Below are positions 47,194 to 59,300 of a stretch of 64,000 nt of DNA, piece by piece. The DNA lies in contig CM106586.1 of assembly GCA_048013815.1 (NCBI GenBank), forward strand, positions 17,732,001 through 17,796,000, given 5' to 3'. The notes below the pieces were generated by a model. It did not search any database. It was not told the origin of the DNA and saw nothing but the letters and a program-made list of their open reading frames with translations. Within the stretch, counting starts at the first letter, position 1. Each line of letters starts with the position of its first letter. Made by a program: the position numbers and the translations under genes. Source of the DNA: Setoptus koraiensis (Eukaryota; Arthropoda).

Positions 47194-48984
47194 ATGCGTT
47201 TTTTAAGAAGGGCCAAGAAGCCCGTTAAATTCAGATTCACTCTATCGATTAGAGAGATTATGGTGGAAGGGTCGAGTCGTTGGCAGCCAAGAAGCTTGAG
47301 CGTCAGATTGCGACGAAGAAAAAGACAATATTCAATTGATCCTAAATCGTGGGAGCCAACATTACGCAACCCGTACCGAGGTTTGACATTTTGGTCACAA
47401 GCGGCTAACGTGCAATTTGATGTAACATTATACAAAAACTCTATAGATGCATTTGAAGAGAAATTGTGGAAACTAGATGTCCTAGATCATGAACACAATG
47501 GTAAAATAAAAAGGATTGCAACAATAAAATTGGATCTTAGTCTTCACACTACCTCAAATATCGCCCTTGATAGGTTGCCTTTAAAGATATTGGAGCCAGC
47601 CATTGAATCAACCATTAGCCTATCTATAGGTGTTGAACCAGTGAACAAATCATCCGACCATACCACTGAAGAAGCATCCGAAAAGTTACCCCAACCTGAA
47701 AAGTTATTCCCAGAAGTGTCTAAAGAACCAACCACTGCAATAGTTGTTGATAAAATTGTCGATAGCCCAACTAAAGAAGGAACATCTGAGGATGCACCCG
47801 AAAGGTTACCCCAACCTGAAAAGTTACCCCTACCCGAAAAGTCATCTCCAGAGGTGACTAAAGAACCAACCACTGCAATAGTTGTTGACACGATTGATGA
47901 TAGCCCCGCAACCAAAGAAGGAACATCTGAGGATGCACCCGAAAAGTTACCCCAACCTGAAAAGTCATCTCCAGAGGTGACTAAAGAACCTACCACTGCA
48001 ATAGTTGTTGATACAATTGTAGACCGCCTCGCACCTACAGAAGAAACCCCTGAGGAAGCCAGAGCACGTCAACTTAGAGAGAAAGCTAGACAACTTATTG
48101 CAACAGCAAGAAGAGGCGAGCTCGCAAAACCAAGTAGAGGCTCAATATCAGCACATTCCACGCCAAAGAAAGTCAAAAATGGATTTTCAAGTATATCCAG
48201 TTTTGAAACTGCCCGACAAAACTCAATTGAAATATACGATTATCCAACTTCCAATGATGAAGAGGAGGAAGATCGGTTAGATATAGCATTCAGAAGGAAT
48301 TCAGTTGCTACAAGATCGGCTAGAATGCGTAGATTCCGATTTTACCAATTCAGGCGGATTCATGATGACACTCAAGCTGCTGAAGCCTCAACAATAGAAC
48401 CTTCATTCAAATCCTGTGATTCTGAGCAATCTATCTTAGTACCAAGAGAAGATGTTATTAAAGGTAAAATACCTATGGGTCGCAAAGAGTCTTCTTGTAC
48501 GGGAGACGACCTCAAAAGTTTAGAGGAGGAACAGAAACAAATAGAAGAAAAAACAGTGTTGCTTAAGAATCAATTTATGGAACTAACAAATAACTGCCCT
48601 GAAGGATCGGACACTGAAGAGCAACAAAAGAAATTATTGAAAGAACTGTGTGAATTAGTGAATAAAAAGAACGATGTTATAAGGCGTCAGATGCAATTAA
48701 ACATATTGGAAAAGGAGGCAACATTGGAAAGGACATTCGAGCAGCTAGATAAAGAGTTGAGAAGTATCATGTTGGTTGAGGAATCCAAGAAAACTGAAAA
48801 TCAAAAGCAAAGGGAAAAATATCTTCTTGATGAGCTCGTCGCTTTGGTAGAAAAGCGCAATGAACTCGTCCACGATTTAGATGCCCAGGAGAAAGCTATC
48901 GAGGAAGATAATAATCTTAGAGAAAATTTGCGTCACGTCAAACTGGGAGATGTGGCCGATGATCAAAATTGTCGCATACACTAA
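47194..48984 (+). CDS. EHBP1: EHBP1-like protein (NT-C2 and bMERB domains, no CH domain)
   Basis: EHBP1 proteins link Rab8/10-family GTPases, EHD proteins and actin in endocytic recycling. Residues 1-130 match the N-terminal C2 domain (KPVKFRFTLSIREIMVEGSS, RNPYRGLTFWSQAANVQFDV, WKLDVLD). Residues about 440-590 form a charged coiled-coil bMERB Rab-binding domain (LLKELCELVNKKNDVIRRQ, LDELVALVEKRNELVHDLDA). Between them, about residues 165-280 hold three imperfect repeats of roughly 35-40 residues (PEKSSPEVTKEPTTAIVVDT). The actin-binding CH domain that normally lies between C2 and bMERB is absent, and the protein is 596 residues against about 900-1200 in relatives. It is a single exon. An AATAAA follows the stop by ten bases. 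Confidence 0.82.
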   Translation: MRFLRRAKKPVKFRFTLSIREIMVEGSSRWQPRSLSVRLRRRKRQYSIDPKSWEPTLRNPYRGLTFWSQAANVQFDVTLYKNSIDAFEEKLWKLDVLDHEHNGKIKRIATIKLDLSLHTTSNIALDRLPLKILEPAIESTISLSIGVEPVNKSSDHTTEEASEKLPQPEKLFPEVSKEPTTAIVVDKIVDSPTKEGTSEDAPERLPQPEKLPLPEKSSPEVTKEPTTAIVVDTIDDSPATKEGTSEDAPEKLPQPEKSSPEVTKEPTTAIVVDTIVDRLAPTEETPEEARARQLREKARQLIATARRGELAKPSRGSISAHSTPKKVKNGFSSISSFETARQNSIEIYDYPTSNDEEEEDRLDIAFRRNSVATRSARMRRFRFYQFRRIHDDTQAAEASTIEPSFKSCDSEQSILVPREDVIKGKIPMGRKESSCTGDDLKSLEEEQKQIEEKTVLLKNQFMELTNNCPEGSDTEEQQKKLLKELCELVNKKNDVIRRQMQLNILEKEATLERTFEQLDKELRSIMLVEESKKTENQKQREKYLLDELVALVEKRNELVHDLDAQEKAIEEDNNLRENLRHVKLGDVADDQNCRIH

Positions 48985-48994
48985 TACCACCCCA

Positions 48995-49000
48995 AATAAA
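48995..49000 (+). terminator. EHBP1: Poly(A) signal AATAAA of the EHBP1-like gene
   Basis: Begins 11 bases after the TAA stop at 48982-48984, with T-rich sequence following. Confidence 0.6.
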
Positions 49001-51352
49001 GATCTTTATTTAATTTTGATACACTGCTTCTGGTGTTCTCTTACCCTCGCTTATCTATCTACAACGAATATCTAAGGTAACTTTCAAAGTTTCCAACAAC
49101 TAACCTCGACTTACTTTATACTCATCAAACAGAGTCTTGGTTAATGTACATCGTCTTTGCTTTGGTGTTTGATGACTGCATCTATATAACTGAACACTAA
49201 GCTGCAGTTATATAATTGCGATGGCATAACTAGCCAAATGATACTGCTTGTGCATACACAAAAGTACACAACGGAATAGTGCGTGAAAATACTGCTGTTG
49301 TGCGTATATGCAGTCGTTATGTAATCGCTGGCTTGCTAGTGAATAGTGATACAGTTGCTGTGTCAGTGGTGACAGTGACAAGAGAGGGACAACAATAAGC
49401 AGTATTTTAGGGTTATCCAGACAAGACAAACAAATCGAACGATTATTGTGTCTTTATTGCCCTCTATCACCACACACACACACTTCTTGCGCCCTGTGAG
49501 AAAGATAGGGTAGCATCGTCATCGCTAGCGCCATAAGCAGTTACTTCCTAGCGTCATAAAACTATTTTTGCTGGATGCCGAACCTCAGTGTATTAATATT
49601 GGATCTTAAGCTTGAAATTAGCAGTAGCAGCAGCGACGGCATCGTTTTCATCATCTATTGACGCACTGTTTGAAATATTATACAGCTGCGTATTGTAGGA
49701 TAAGAGTCGAGACAAGATAGCATAGAGATACATAAGAACACACATTGACCTCATTGTGTGTGAGAAGGGGGAAATAAAATCTTCGAGATCTTTGCTGTCG
49801 TTACGCAATCAAAATCTGTAGGATGAAAATTAGATGATTACGATGTCAACAACTCTGATTGATTGAACAACTTTCAACAATAATAATACGCTATGGTCAC
49901 AAATCAGAGGCGGCATAATTATGCAGTTCGCTAAAAGAATATTGCTATTGCAAATCGTCATTGTAATCAATATGAATGTAACGCTTATATATTTAAACAG
50001 ATGATATCAAAAGGGCATTGTAGCGAATATCAACAATACAAAAATAAGTATTAGTCGGAAATTTGCAGTTTGGCAAAACTCTGTGAATATCATTTAGTTT
50101 ATTGTCAAATAAGAGGACATTCTCTTATATTTTCTAATGACCGCAAGTTTAGGATATTTAGAATATTGGGTCCCACGATTATAGGATGATAGGAATGTAT
50201 TGGAAGGACCAAAAGGCATCTTGTCAACAGCGACCTATTGTTGTTGCATAACAAAATTGTCTCAGATTTTATCAGAGGACAATTTTTATTTATATTCAAA
50301 AATAAGAAGAAATTGATAATCAATTATCTCAGTATGAAATAGAAACCCATTCGAAGAAATCATTATTTTTTTTAACGCCAATTAGATAAAAACAAATATC
50401 AAGGATATATTAGAGGTGATATATAGATTTATGTTAGATATTATTGGCGCCCGGAAGAGAATGCAGCCAACAATATCGAAAAGCTTCGGCATGACAGGTT
50501 CGTTACATAGGTGGACACCTTCAAACAAGCTTAGGTGAGTCTCGTAACTATTCTAACAAAATAGATGCACATAGAAGAAATACAGTCGAGTCGCTATATT
50601 CGCGCCTGAATTTCAGTCGGATATAATAACAAGCGAGTGGACTTTTAAAAAGTCTTCATTTCAACGATAGTAGTTGGTCAATAGCAGATATGATGTGGCG
50701 ATATGCCATCTATTGTTTAGATCATCAATCAGAATACAAAGTTCACATGAATCGACAGATTGAACAATTGAATCAGATCACAACATAGACAACAAATAAT
50801 CGCTATCGGTTAAATCAATTTGTGCTGCTTTTTTTACTTCTGGCCATGGTAATAAAAAAAAGTTATGGATCATTACAAATGAGACACGCTGAAACTACAG
50901 TACACCACAAATAACAAGAACGCCGTTGCCCTGTCCTATCCGACTACTAGCTAACCACTCATTCCTCTATATATCTATCTTTCCATCTATCCATCAAAAG
51001 AAACATGATGATTAATAAGCACTAATATTTCAAAGACACAATAGACTATTTCAGCGTGCATTAGAATCAGCTGACTAGGACAGAAATTGCAAAATTATCA
51101 TTTGTGTATCCATCGTAACTAACAATATACACAAGCACACATATATAGAGGCACACATATACTACACGATTACACAAGTGAAAGTACCTGAACTGTTACT
51201 ATCACTATTACTTAATACTTCAAGATCATTATTATTATATTATTATTATCATCATTTTTGTCACTATTATTATTATTACTATTATTATTATTGATAAAAA
51301 ATTTAATTACATAATCAAACAGAGATACACCCAATATTATATACAAATCAAA
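49001..51352. other. Gene-free region upstream of the WNK gene
   Basis: About 2.35 kb with only short open frames that show no domain. A TTA/ATT triplet run lies at about 51226-51295, just before the WNK start and probably in its 5' UTR. The rest is presumably WNK promoter and leader. Confidence 0.5.
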
Positions 51353-53409
51353 ATGATGGGCCCCACATCAGATGAGCAAGCGCAACCTCAGGCGGATCAG
51401 GCCCAATCACAGCAACCACCATCATCACAACAGATTGTGTCAACTGCTGAAAATATATCACCGCCCTCTACAGATCTAGTGAATATCACCTCTTCCAATA
51501 GTCACAGTAGTGATAAAATCAAACTCGAAGATGAGGAGGCCAACGCTCTGGATAAATCTGCCGATGGAAGATTCTTGAAATTTGAGGAGATAGGTCGAGG
51601 CTCGTTCAAGACAGTATATAAAGGAATAGATGTACTTTCAGGAGTTGCAGTGGCTTGGTGTGAGCTTCAGGTAACATAACTGTTTGGTTCTGAACAGGAG
51701 GCTCTTTCGGGCTGGTCAAATCGATATTGGAGTCATACATTTGATGAAGCCACCCATTTTTAGAACTTTTCACTTATCTTTCTTTCATTTTATGCTTTTT
51801 TTTAACAATAGGAACGTATGAACAAAAACGAACGCCAGAGATTTCGTGAAGAAGTTGAAATGTTAAAAGGATTACAGCATCCGAATATTGTTAGATTCTA
51901 CGATTATTGGGAGGTTAACTCTTCGAAAAGGATATATCTCGTTCTCATAACTGAACTAATGACGAGCGGAACTTTAAAAACGTGAGTTGGCCACCAGCCT
52001 TATCGTCGTTTATCTTATCTGCTGCTGCAACATATCTCCATTAAGTATATGATTGTCTAACATTGAATCTAATCTAAACATGATCTTGTTATCATGTGCC
52101 ATCGTTATGTCTGGCAAAGTCATCGACCGCTGAGTTACTATGACGGATCTAAACACTCTCCATGATTGATAAATATCTAAAATATGGAAACTTTTTATTC
52201 TTATCATCTATCGTAATGATAATTTTAACTAATTATAGGTATCTGAGACGATTTAAAAAAATTAACCTGAAAGTTTTGAAGTCTTGGTGCCGCCAAATCC
52301 TAAAAGGGCTCAACTTTTTACATTCAAGAACACCTCCCATTATCCATCGCGATCTGAAATGCGATAATATTTTTATTACCGGCACCACGGGTTCTGTAAA
52401 GATAGGAGATCTTGGTTTAGCCACACTTAAAAATCGCTCTTTCGCAAAATCAGTCATAGGTACGCCGGAATTTATGGCACCAGAAATGTATGAAGAACAT
52501 TATGATGAAATGGTTGACGTCTATGCGTTCGGTATGTGCATGCTAGAAATGGCTACCAGTGAATATCCATACAGTGAATGCACAGGGCCGGCTCAAATCT
52601 ATAAGAAAGTAACGACTGGTGTGGCTCCGCAAAGTTTCAACAAGATTGAGTGCCTAGAGATTCGTGATATCATAGGACGGTGCATTAGGTTGAAAAAAGA
52701 CGAACGACCCACCGTCAAAGATTTGTTGAAAATGGACTTTTTTCAAGAGGACACTGGTTTCAAAGTAGAATTTGTAAATAGAGATGAAAGTGTCAACAAC
52801 TGTGATCCTAAAGTAGAACTTAGATTGCGTGTCACCGATCCAAAAAAACGTAAAGACAAACACAAAGAAGATGAGGCAATCCAGTTTGATTTTGATATAG
52901 ATAATGACAACGTTGATGAAGTTGCTGGAGCATTAGTTACAACAGGTATCATACTTGAAGAGGATGTTAGAACAGTTAGTGGACTCATAAAGAATCAAAT
53001 AAACCTACTTGTCAAAGATCGACACCAACAAAGCGATCATCAAAGTCATTCAGATGATCTTAAACATGAATTGGAGAAGCTAGGTCAATGTCAAAGCAAT
53101 AGGCAGCAGCATCAACAGCAGCAACAACCTCAACAACAAATACAGCATCAACAATCACAACAACAACCAGTTCAACAGCCAATTCAACAGCCAATACAGC
53201 AAGTACAACAGCCAGCACAACAATCGACACAACAATCAACGCAACAGTCATCACAACAAGAAACACATCAACAAACTCCGATACAGCAGCTTCAGCCGCA
53301 AACCCAAACAGAGCAACAGAACTCGATACAACAGCTTCAGCAGCAAATTCAAAACCAACAACACCCACATGAACAACTTTATTGTATTTGTAATCCCCCA
53401 ACACTATAG
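51353..53409 (+). CDS. Wnk: WNK (with-no-lysine) kinase, short form, three exons
   Basis: WNK kinases sense chloride and activate SPAK/OSR1 (Fray) to control cation-chloride cotransporters. Exons 51353-51670, 51812-51981 and 52239-53409 (donors GTAACA and GTGAGT, acceptors ATAG) join in frame to 552 residues. The kinase domain (about 70-330) has the WNK hallmarks: the lysine lies in the glycine loop ([11 protein letters not shown]), Cys replaces the usual strand-3 lysine (VAWCEL), and [13 protein letters not shown] and [13 protein letters not shown] follow. A PF2-like autoinhibitory domain comes next (about 337-430; [21 protein letters not shown]). The protein then ends in about 100 Gln-rich residues. 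WNKs are usually well over 1000 residues with RFxV motifs and coiled coils, and none are seen here. The stop lies 14 bp from that of RFC3. Confidence 0.92.
53378..53383 (-). terminator. RFC3: Poly(A) signal AATAAA of RFC3, inside the last WNK codons
   Basis: On the minus strand AATAAA starts 41 bases after the RFC3 stop, within the WNK coding exon. The two transcripts therefore overlap tail to tail if it is used. Confidence 0.5.
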
Positions 53410-53423
53410 CCATTACACAAAAA

Positions 53424-54518
53424 CTAAAAGTACATGTCATCTTCATAATAGTCATCATCTGGTATGGTATCAATGGGAGGCATAAGGTTGTTCTTAAAAA
53501 TAATCATAAATTTAGCTACAAAGGCTTCAAAATGATAGATTCTTTTTGACCCAAGTCTCATGTTGTGCTCATAGCACGCAGCTAATTCAAGCAACGAATG
53601 TTTTGTCCTTTCGTCGCCACATTTTAGCAATTCTATAACGATATGTTTGAATATTAATTCTGGTGGTATTAAATGAGCCTCGAGTTCATAGAATGCACTT
53701 CTAATTTCTACCAATTGCCGAACAGTTTGAGAATGTATTATCATCTTGGCGGTCCTCCGCACAAATTCCAACCAAGCGGGTTGAGCCAGTTCCTGATTAC
53801 CCGCCAAACCTCGTACTTTCATCGTTTCCAACATGAGTAAGGCTCTTCGAAGGTTCCTGTTTGATTCTTGGGCTATACGTTCAGCCAGTTTTCGATCTAA
53901 AAATTTGCATTGCTCTGCTGAACCAACAGTCATCAGTATTTTAACGATCTCTTCCTCTTTTGGGGCTCCTACACGTATCAACAGACATCTAGACTTAATG
54001 GGAGCAATGATCCTACTAGAAGATTCGGCACATAATATTAAACGGCATGTCGACAAATACTTTTCCATAGTCCTCCTCAGGGCATGTTGAGCATCTTTCG
54101 TTAGGCAATCTGCATTAACTATAACCACAGTCTTAAAGCTAATACTGTTGTTGTGCAATGAGGCACAACTGGCCGTTTGCTTGATCAATTCTTGAATGAC
54201 AATCTTGTCATAGATACCAACATCGCTGGGATTGACTTCTATGTGGTAGTTGGAATTTATAGTTTTCAATTCAATCTTCTTCTTTGATGGGGTCTCAAAA
54301 GTCTCATTCTGAAAGTGTACCTTTTCCACAGAAGCTCCATAGATTTCTTTGAGTATCAAGTCGATTCGGGTCTTTTTGCCGGCTCCATTAGGACCAAAAA
54401 TAAAAAGGTTTGGAAAGTCGCCGCTATTGATTAGGTTTTTCAGGTGAGTAGCCTGGCTCTTATGATAGTCCAAATTTGATAATGAGGTAGGTTTGTACTT
54501 ATCACAGAAGAGTGCCAT
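53424..54518 (-). CDS. RFC3: Replication factor C subunit 3 (clamp loader)
   Basis: RFC3 is one of the small AAA+ subunits that load PCNA onto primed DNA. The 364-residue protein (human RFC3 356) has CDKYKPTSLSNLDYHKSQA at the start, Walker A GPNGAGKKT (about residues 42-50), the Walker B variant KTVVIVNADCLT, the arginine-finger SRC motif (IKSRCLLIRV) and the C-terminal collar helices. ATG 54518 (MALFCDKYKP) matches family starts. An upstream in-frame ATG at 54578 would add 20 unrelated residues. The gene is one exon, convergent with WNK and divergent from Notch. Confidence 0.95.
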   Translation of the reverse strand: MALFCDKYKPTSLSNLDYHKSQATHLKNLINSGDFPNLFIFGPNGAGKKTRIDLILKEIYGASVEKVHFQNETFETPSKKKIELKTINSNYHIEVNPSDVGIYDKIVIQELIKQTASCASLHNNSISFKTVVIVNADCLTKDAQHALRRTMEKYLSTCRLILCAESSSRIIAPIKSRCLLIRVGAPKEEEIVKILMTVGSAEQCKFLDRKLAERIAQESNRNLRRALLMLETMKVRGLAGNQELAQPAWLEFVRRTAKMIIHSQTVRQLVEIRSAFYELEAHLIPPELIFKHIVIELLKCGDERTKHSLLELAACYEHNMRLGSKRIYHFEAFVAKFMIIFKNNLMPPIDTIPDDDYYEDDMYF

Positions 54519-56381
54519 GACTGTTGAATGTGGTTGGTTACAATAATAAAATAATAATGATACTAATTTTTGATCCAACTAACAATAATGTGTAATGTAT
54601 TGAATCACGAAAATTGATTTCTTTAATCAGTTGAGATGGGCTATATCACACACGCGCAACAACTGTTGATAGGCGCATGTATTCAATACAATAGCAGCGT
54701 GTGCACCGAGCGCGACGAGTGCCGTTCGCCAGTTGTGCTTTTTGAATGACAGAGCCACAAGATAATCTCACTTTGGCGTATCGATGTGCGCCGGCATGCA
54801 GTTGAGCGCCATGAGATGGCGCGAACGGGCAAAAGATTGTGCTGCTTGTTGATTCACAATCAATTGTTGATGATGCCACCGATGATTATGTTGGCAAACG
54901 AAAAATATTTAAGCAGATGCGACAGGGAGATGTCGAATGTGTGTGCAGCAGCGCACACACAATGTTGAGTTATTAATCTGCGTGCGTGCATTTGTCCCCA
55001 CAAGCAGTTGGCGGCATCATTGATTTGTCCAACAATTCAGTTCAGTTTGGTTGTGAGTTTGGTTCAACTCGGCTCATCTTGCAAGTTGCAACCTTGGCCA
55101 AAGCGACCATTAGCGGGGAAGGAGGCAAAAAAAGAAGGAGCAAAAGAATTGGTCGTTGTTATACGAAGCAGCGGAGGGAGCAGCAGCGCGAGAATAAAGA
55201 CGCTAGCGGAGGGTCATATATTATGGCTGATTGGAGGACGAGTGCAAATTCCTTAGTTATCGTCTCTCAGTCGATGACCAGATGTCGTTGGTGGTGGTTG
55301 TGGTGGTGGTGGCGGTGGTGGTGGTGGTGCGAGTGCTAGTGCTGCTAGTGCATGATGGTGCCGTCGATGTTATTGTTGGACACAAACTTGATGCTGCTTC
55401 AACTGCTGCAATAATGGCAGCGGCAGCGGCAACAACAACAACAATGGGGGATGAAGGCGAAGAAGAAGAAGGAGACAACGAGAAAGCAATCGAGGGGGTA
55501 GGTGCAATTTGACCCTCGTTCAGCAACACGAACAACAACAAGGCATTCAAATGAGACCGTGGGAACCATGTGATCGTGAGAATGCCTATATGGTGTGATA
55601 GTTGGTAGATGGTAGTGGCTGCTGGCGGTGCGGCTGGCGCTGCTGCTGCACACAAACACATAAACGGCACAGCCGTTGCCAATTGGACGTTGGAAGTTGT
55701 TGCTCGCCTGTTTATAGTTGTTGCTGTTGCTGATAGCAGTTTTCGTTCATTTCTCCCAATTCACTCTCTACAGTTTGTCTGTCTGTCGGTTTGTTAGTTC
55801 GATGGTCCGTCCGTCCCTCCAAGTCAAATAAAGTGTGTGTGTGTGTGTGCAAGTCTTTGTTCGTTGCACGTCCGTCCGTCCGTCTCTCGTTGTGTGTGTG
55901 TGTGTGCCTATGAGCGCAAGCAGGTCTGTCTGTTACCGCCGCTGCCACTGCCACCAAATCGAATTGAATTGAATGTTTTAGAATATAGAATATTGTTGTT
56001 CAATAATAGCAACACACACACACACACACACACACTACATATAACTTATCTGCCATCTTAATTCAGCCTTATATAATAACAATAATTAAAAGAAGAGACA
56101 TTAATACAAGTTGCATCACTTGAACAACCAAAAGAAAAATGTCCAACAACAATTATTCGATTAGAGTTTCGCTGCAAGCTAGTAGCTAATTCGACAACAA
56201 TAGTAATGCGTCTGCTATAGACCTAATATAATTAATTGTGCTATATCTCGCGTAAGCTAAGCAGAAATTTGATGATTTCAGCGCACACACACACAAATAA
56301 GTTCTATTAGTTCATAGTTAAATCATTCTATTCTTCCGTTATTGATCTATTATTGAGCACGCATTATCACAAATTCAAATC
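54519..56381. other. Divergent interval between RFC3 and Notch
   Basis: A 1.86 kb interval with no coding exon recognised. It contains GGT repeats at about 55284-55330, GT runs near 55830-55850 and 55890-55907, and a CA run at about 56011-56034. The RFC3 promoter lies at its left end. The Notch promoter and 5' UTR, possibly with a non-coding first exon, occupy the rest. Confidence 0.5.
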
Positions 56382-59300
56382 ATGAAGTTTAAACATCTTT
56401 TAACGTACTTTTGTACGATGTCATCGCTACTATTAACAGTAATATTATTTATAGTTGTCACCAATGGTAATGAAATTCCTAATTATAATTATAATCACAA
56501 AAACTTCAATCAAGCAAGAGATAATCAGCATTTCAGAGAGTCAAACGCCGAAAAGGAACTAGTGAAACTCGACAGAAATAATTTACTTCGGGCTTCGCCT
56601 CACACCTTACAATATCATACGGCATCACCGCAAGCTGGCCCCCATCACATTAGTCCAACTATAGTAACCAACAACAAAAATCATCATTACTCACTCTTGA
56701 ACAACAATCCATGTCATGATAATCAACAATGTTTGAATGGCGGCGAATGTATCCCAATAGTGTCTAATTACCAAAAATTATTCCCACTTAATTCGACATC
56801 ATTGACAACATCACAATCGTATCGCTCAACTACCAACGATGATGATCTATTCTATTGCAAGTGCCCAATTTCCTATGTTGGCGATTTCTGTCAATTCTCC
56901 AATCCGTGTTATTCAACAAAATGCCAAAATGGTGGCACTTGTATAGTACATCAATCGGCCAACATTTATGAGGCGCCTCGTTTCTCATGTAAATGTGCCA
57001 TTGGTTACACGGCCAGCTTATGCGAGATAGCGCAACCGTCCATATGTCGCAACAATAACCCCTGCCTTAATGGAGCCACTTGTCAACTAACAACATCCGT
57101 CAATGATTACAAATGCATTTGTGCCGATGGTTATCGTGGTCAACATTGTCAAGACATCGATCATTGTAAGCCAAATTCTTGTCACAATCAAGGCAAATGC
57201 ACCAGCACCGAAGATTCATTTTACTGCAACTGTACACAAGGTTTCACAGGAGAGACTTGTCTCGAAGATATTGATGAATGTGCACTTGAAAGTGATACAG
57301 ACAACCAACAACACGACAATGCTATTATAACAGATCTAAATTTGCATGCCTCTTTGAAGAATTATCATCACAAATTGAGCAACGACAATACCTCCTTAGC
57401 ACGTGTTGATCACGAAAAAGGTGTCTGCGGTCAACATGGAAGATGCTTCAATACATTGGGTTCATTCAGATGCGCTTGTGAACGAGGTTGGACAGGGCCC
57501 CGATGTGAAAGTCGCTACATACCTTGTGACCCATCGCCTTGTCTGAATGGTGGAACATGCTCTCAAGATCTCACCACACTTTTTTACAGGTGTTCCTGTC
57601 CATCGGGTTTCAATGGTACACATTGTGAATTAAATATAGACGATTGTGGATCACATCAATGCCAAAACGGAGCAACATGTATAGATGGTATTAATAGCTA
57701 TGCATGTGCATGCCCGTCTCAATTCAATGGAACTTACTGCGAGGGAGACGTAAATGAGTGCGAGCGAAGGCCTAACCTTTGCCGTAATGGCGCTACATGT
57801 TACAATAAAGTCGGCGGTTACGATTGTATATGTGTAAATGGCTGGACTGGACATGATTGTAGTGAAAACATCGACGATTGTGCAGCGGCTTCATGTCTCA
57901 ATGGAGCAACTTGCATAGATCGTGTTGGTGGTTTCGCTTGTGAATGCCCGCCAGGAAAAACGGGATTATTGTGTCATCTAGAAGATGGATGCTTCACCAG
58001 ACCGTATGAAAAAAGTCCTTGTAGCCCTAATTCAACATGTGATAGTTCACCGGTAGACGGTTCGCCGATTTGCACATGTCCACAAGGTTTCGAAGGTGCA
58101 GATTGTTCCACAGACATCGATGAATGTAAAGCCGGTTCACCTTGTGAGCATGGGGGATCCTGTGTCAATACTCCAGGATCTTTTAGATGTGACTGCCCGG
58201 TAGGTTTTAGTGGTGCACGTTGTGAAATCAATATCAATGAATGTGACGCTCATCCTTGCCAACATCTTGGAACATGCCTGGATGAACGCGGTGGATATCG
58301 CTGTGTTTGTGCTCGAGGTTACACAGGTTTACAATGTGAAATAGATATTGACGAATGCGCATCGAATCCGTGCCAAAATAATGCCACTTGTGACAATTTA
58401 GTAGATGCATTCAAATGCTACTGTCCAAGTGGTTACTCGGGTGAACGATGTGAGCTACCGAATATTCAGGAATTCAATAACATCGAGCCGCACGCCTTAC
58501 TTACCATTATAAGAGAGCCTGCTTATATCACCGAACATGAATCGTATGAATTGATACGAAAGCTATCTTCCGAAACTGGTACAATATTGACGCTGCAAGG
58601 CTTCCGAACAGTGGACAATGGAGGCAAAACTGAGTTGGAATTAAAAGTAGATAATGATAAATGTCGTGGAAAATGCATCAGCACAATAGAGGATCTTATA
58701 GAAAGAATTGAACGCATAACTGAGAATATCCCTAACGAACATTTGAGAATCAAATCATCATTATTGAATCCAGAACCTGAGCCTCCGCAAACTTATCAGT
58801 GGTTCGTTCTCACTTTAGCGCTCATTACATTATTCAGTGTTATATTTTTGGTCGCATCAGGTAACAGGCAAAAAGTCAAAGCGAAAGCCATCACATGGTT
58901 CCCTGAAGGTTTCTTCGAAACAAGTAAGTGCGCTGGCGCACGAAGAGATCCGACATCTAAGACAGGAAAACTTGGTGTGAGCACGCTTCAAGCATTGAAG
59001 GGTAATTTCTGTCGTCAGGGAGGTCGCGCTGATCAAAGAGGAGCCCGGACAGTATCCGGCCGAGGAATTCTCAAAACTAATACCACAGGTATGACTGAGA
59101 TCCCCCAAAATAATGGAGGCATTTATAATGAACCATATGAATCATATAGCGATTGGCAATCGCAACAGTATGAATCGTGCGGTAACACTGAAAATGAGTC
59201 CATGGCCACAAATCGACACCCAATGACACCACCCACAATGGACATTAATCCAGTTGACATAGAAGGGCCCCATGGTATGACTCCACTAATGGTGGCCTCA

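Noticed and set aside
55257-55682. 141-codon Thr/Ala-rich minus-strand frame upstream of Notch
   Set aside because: It arises from GGT/GCC repeats and has no domain or splice support.
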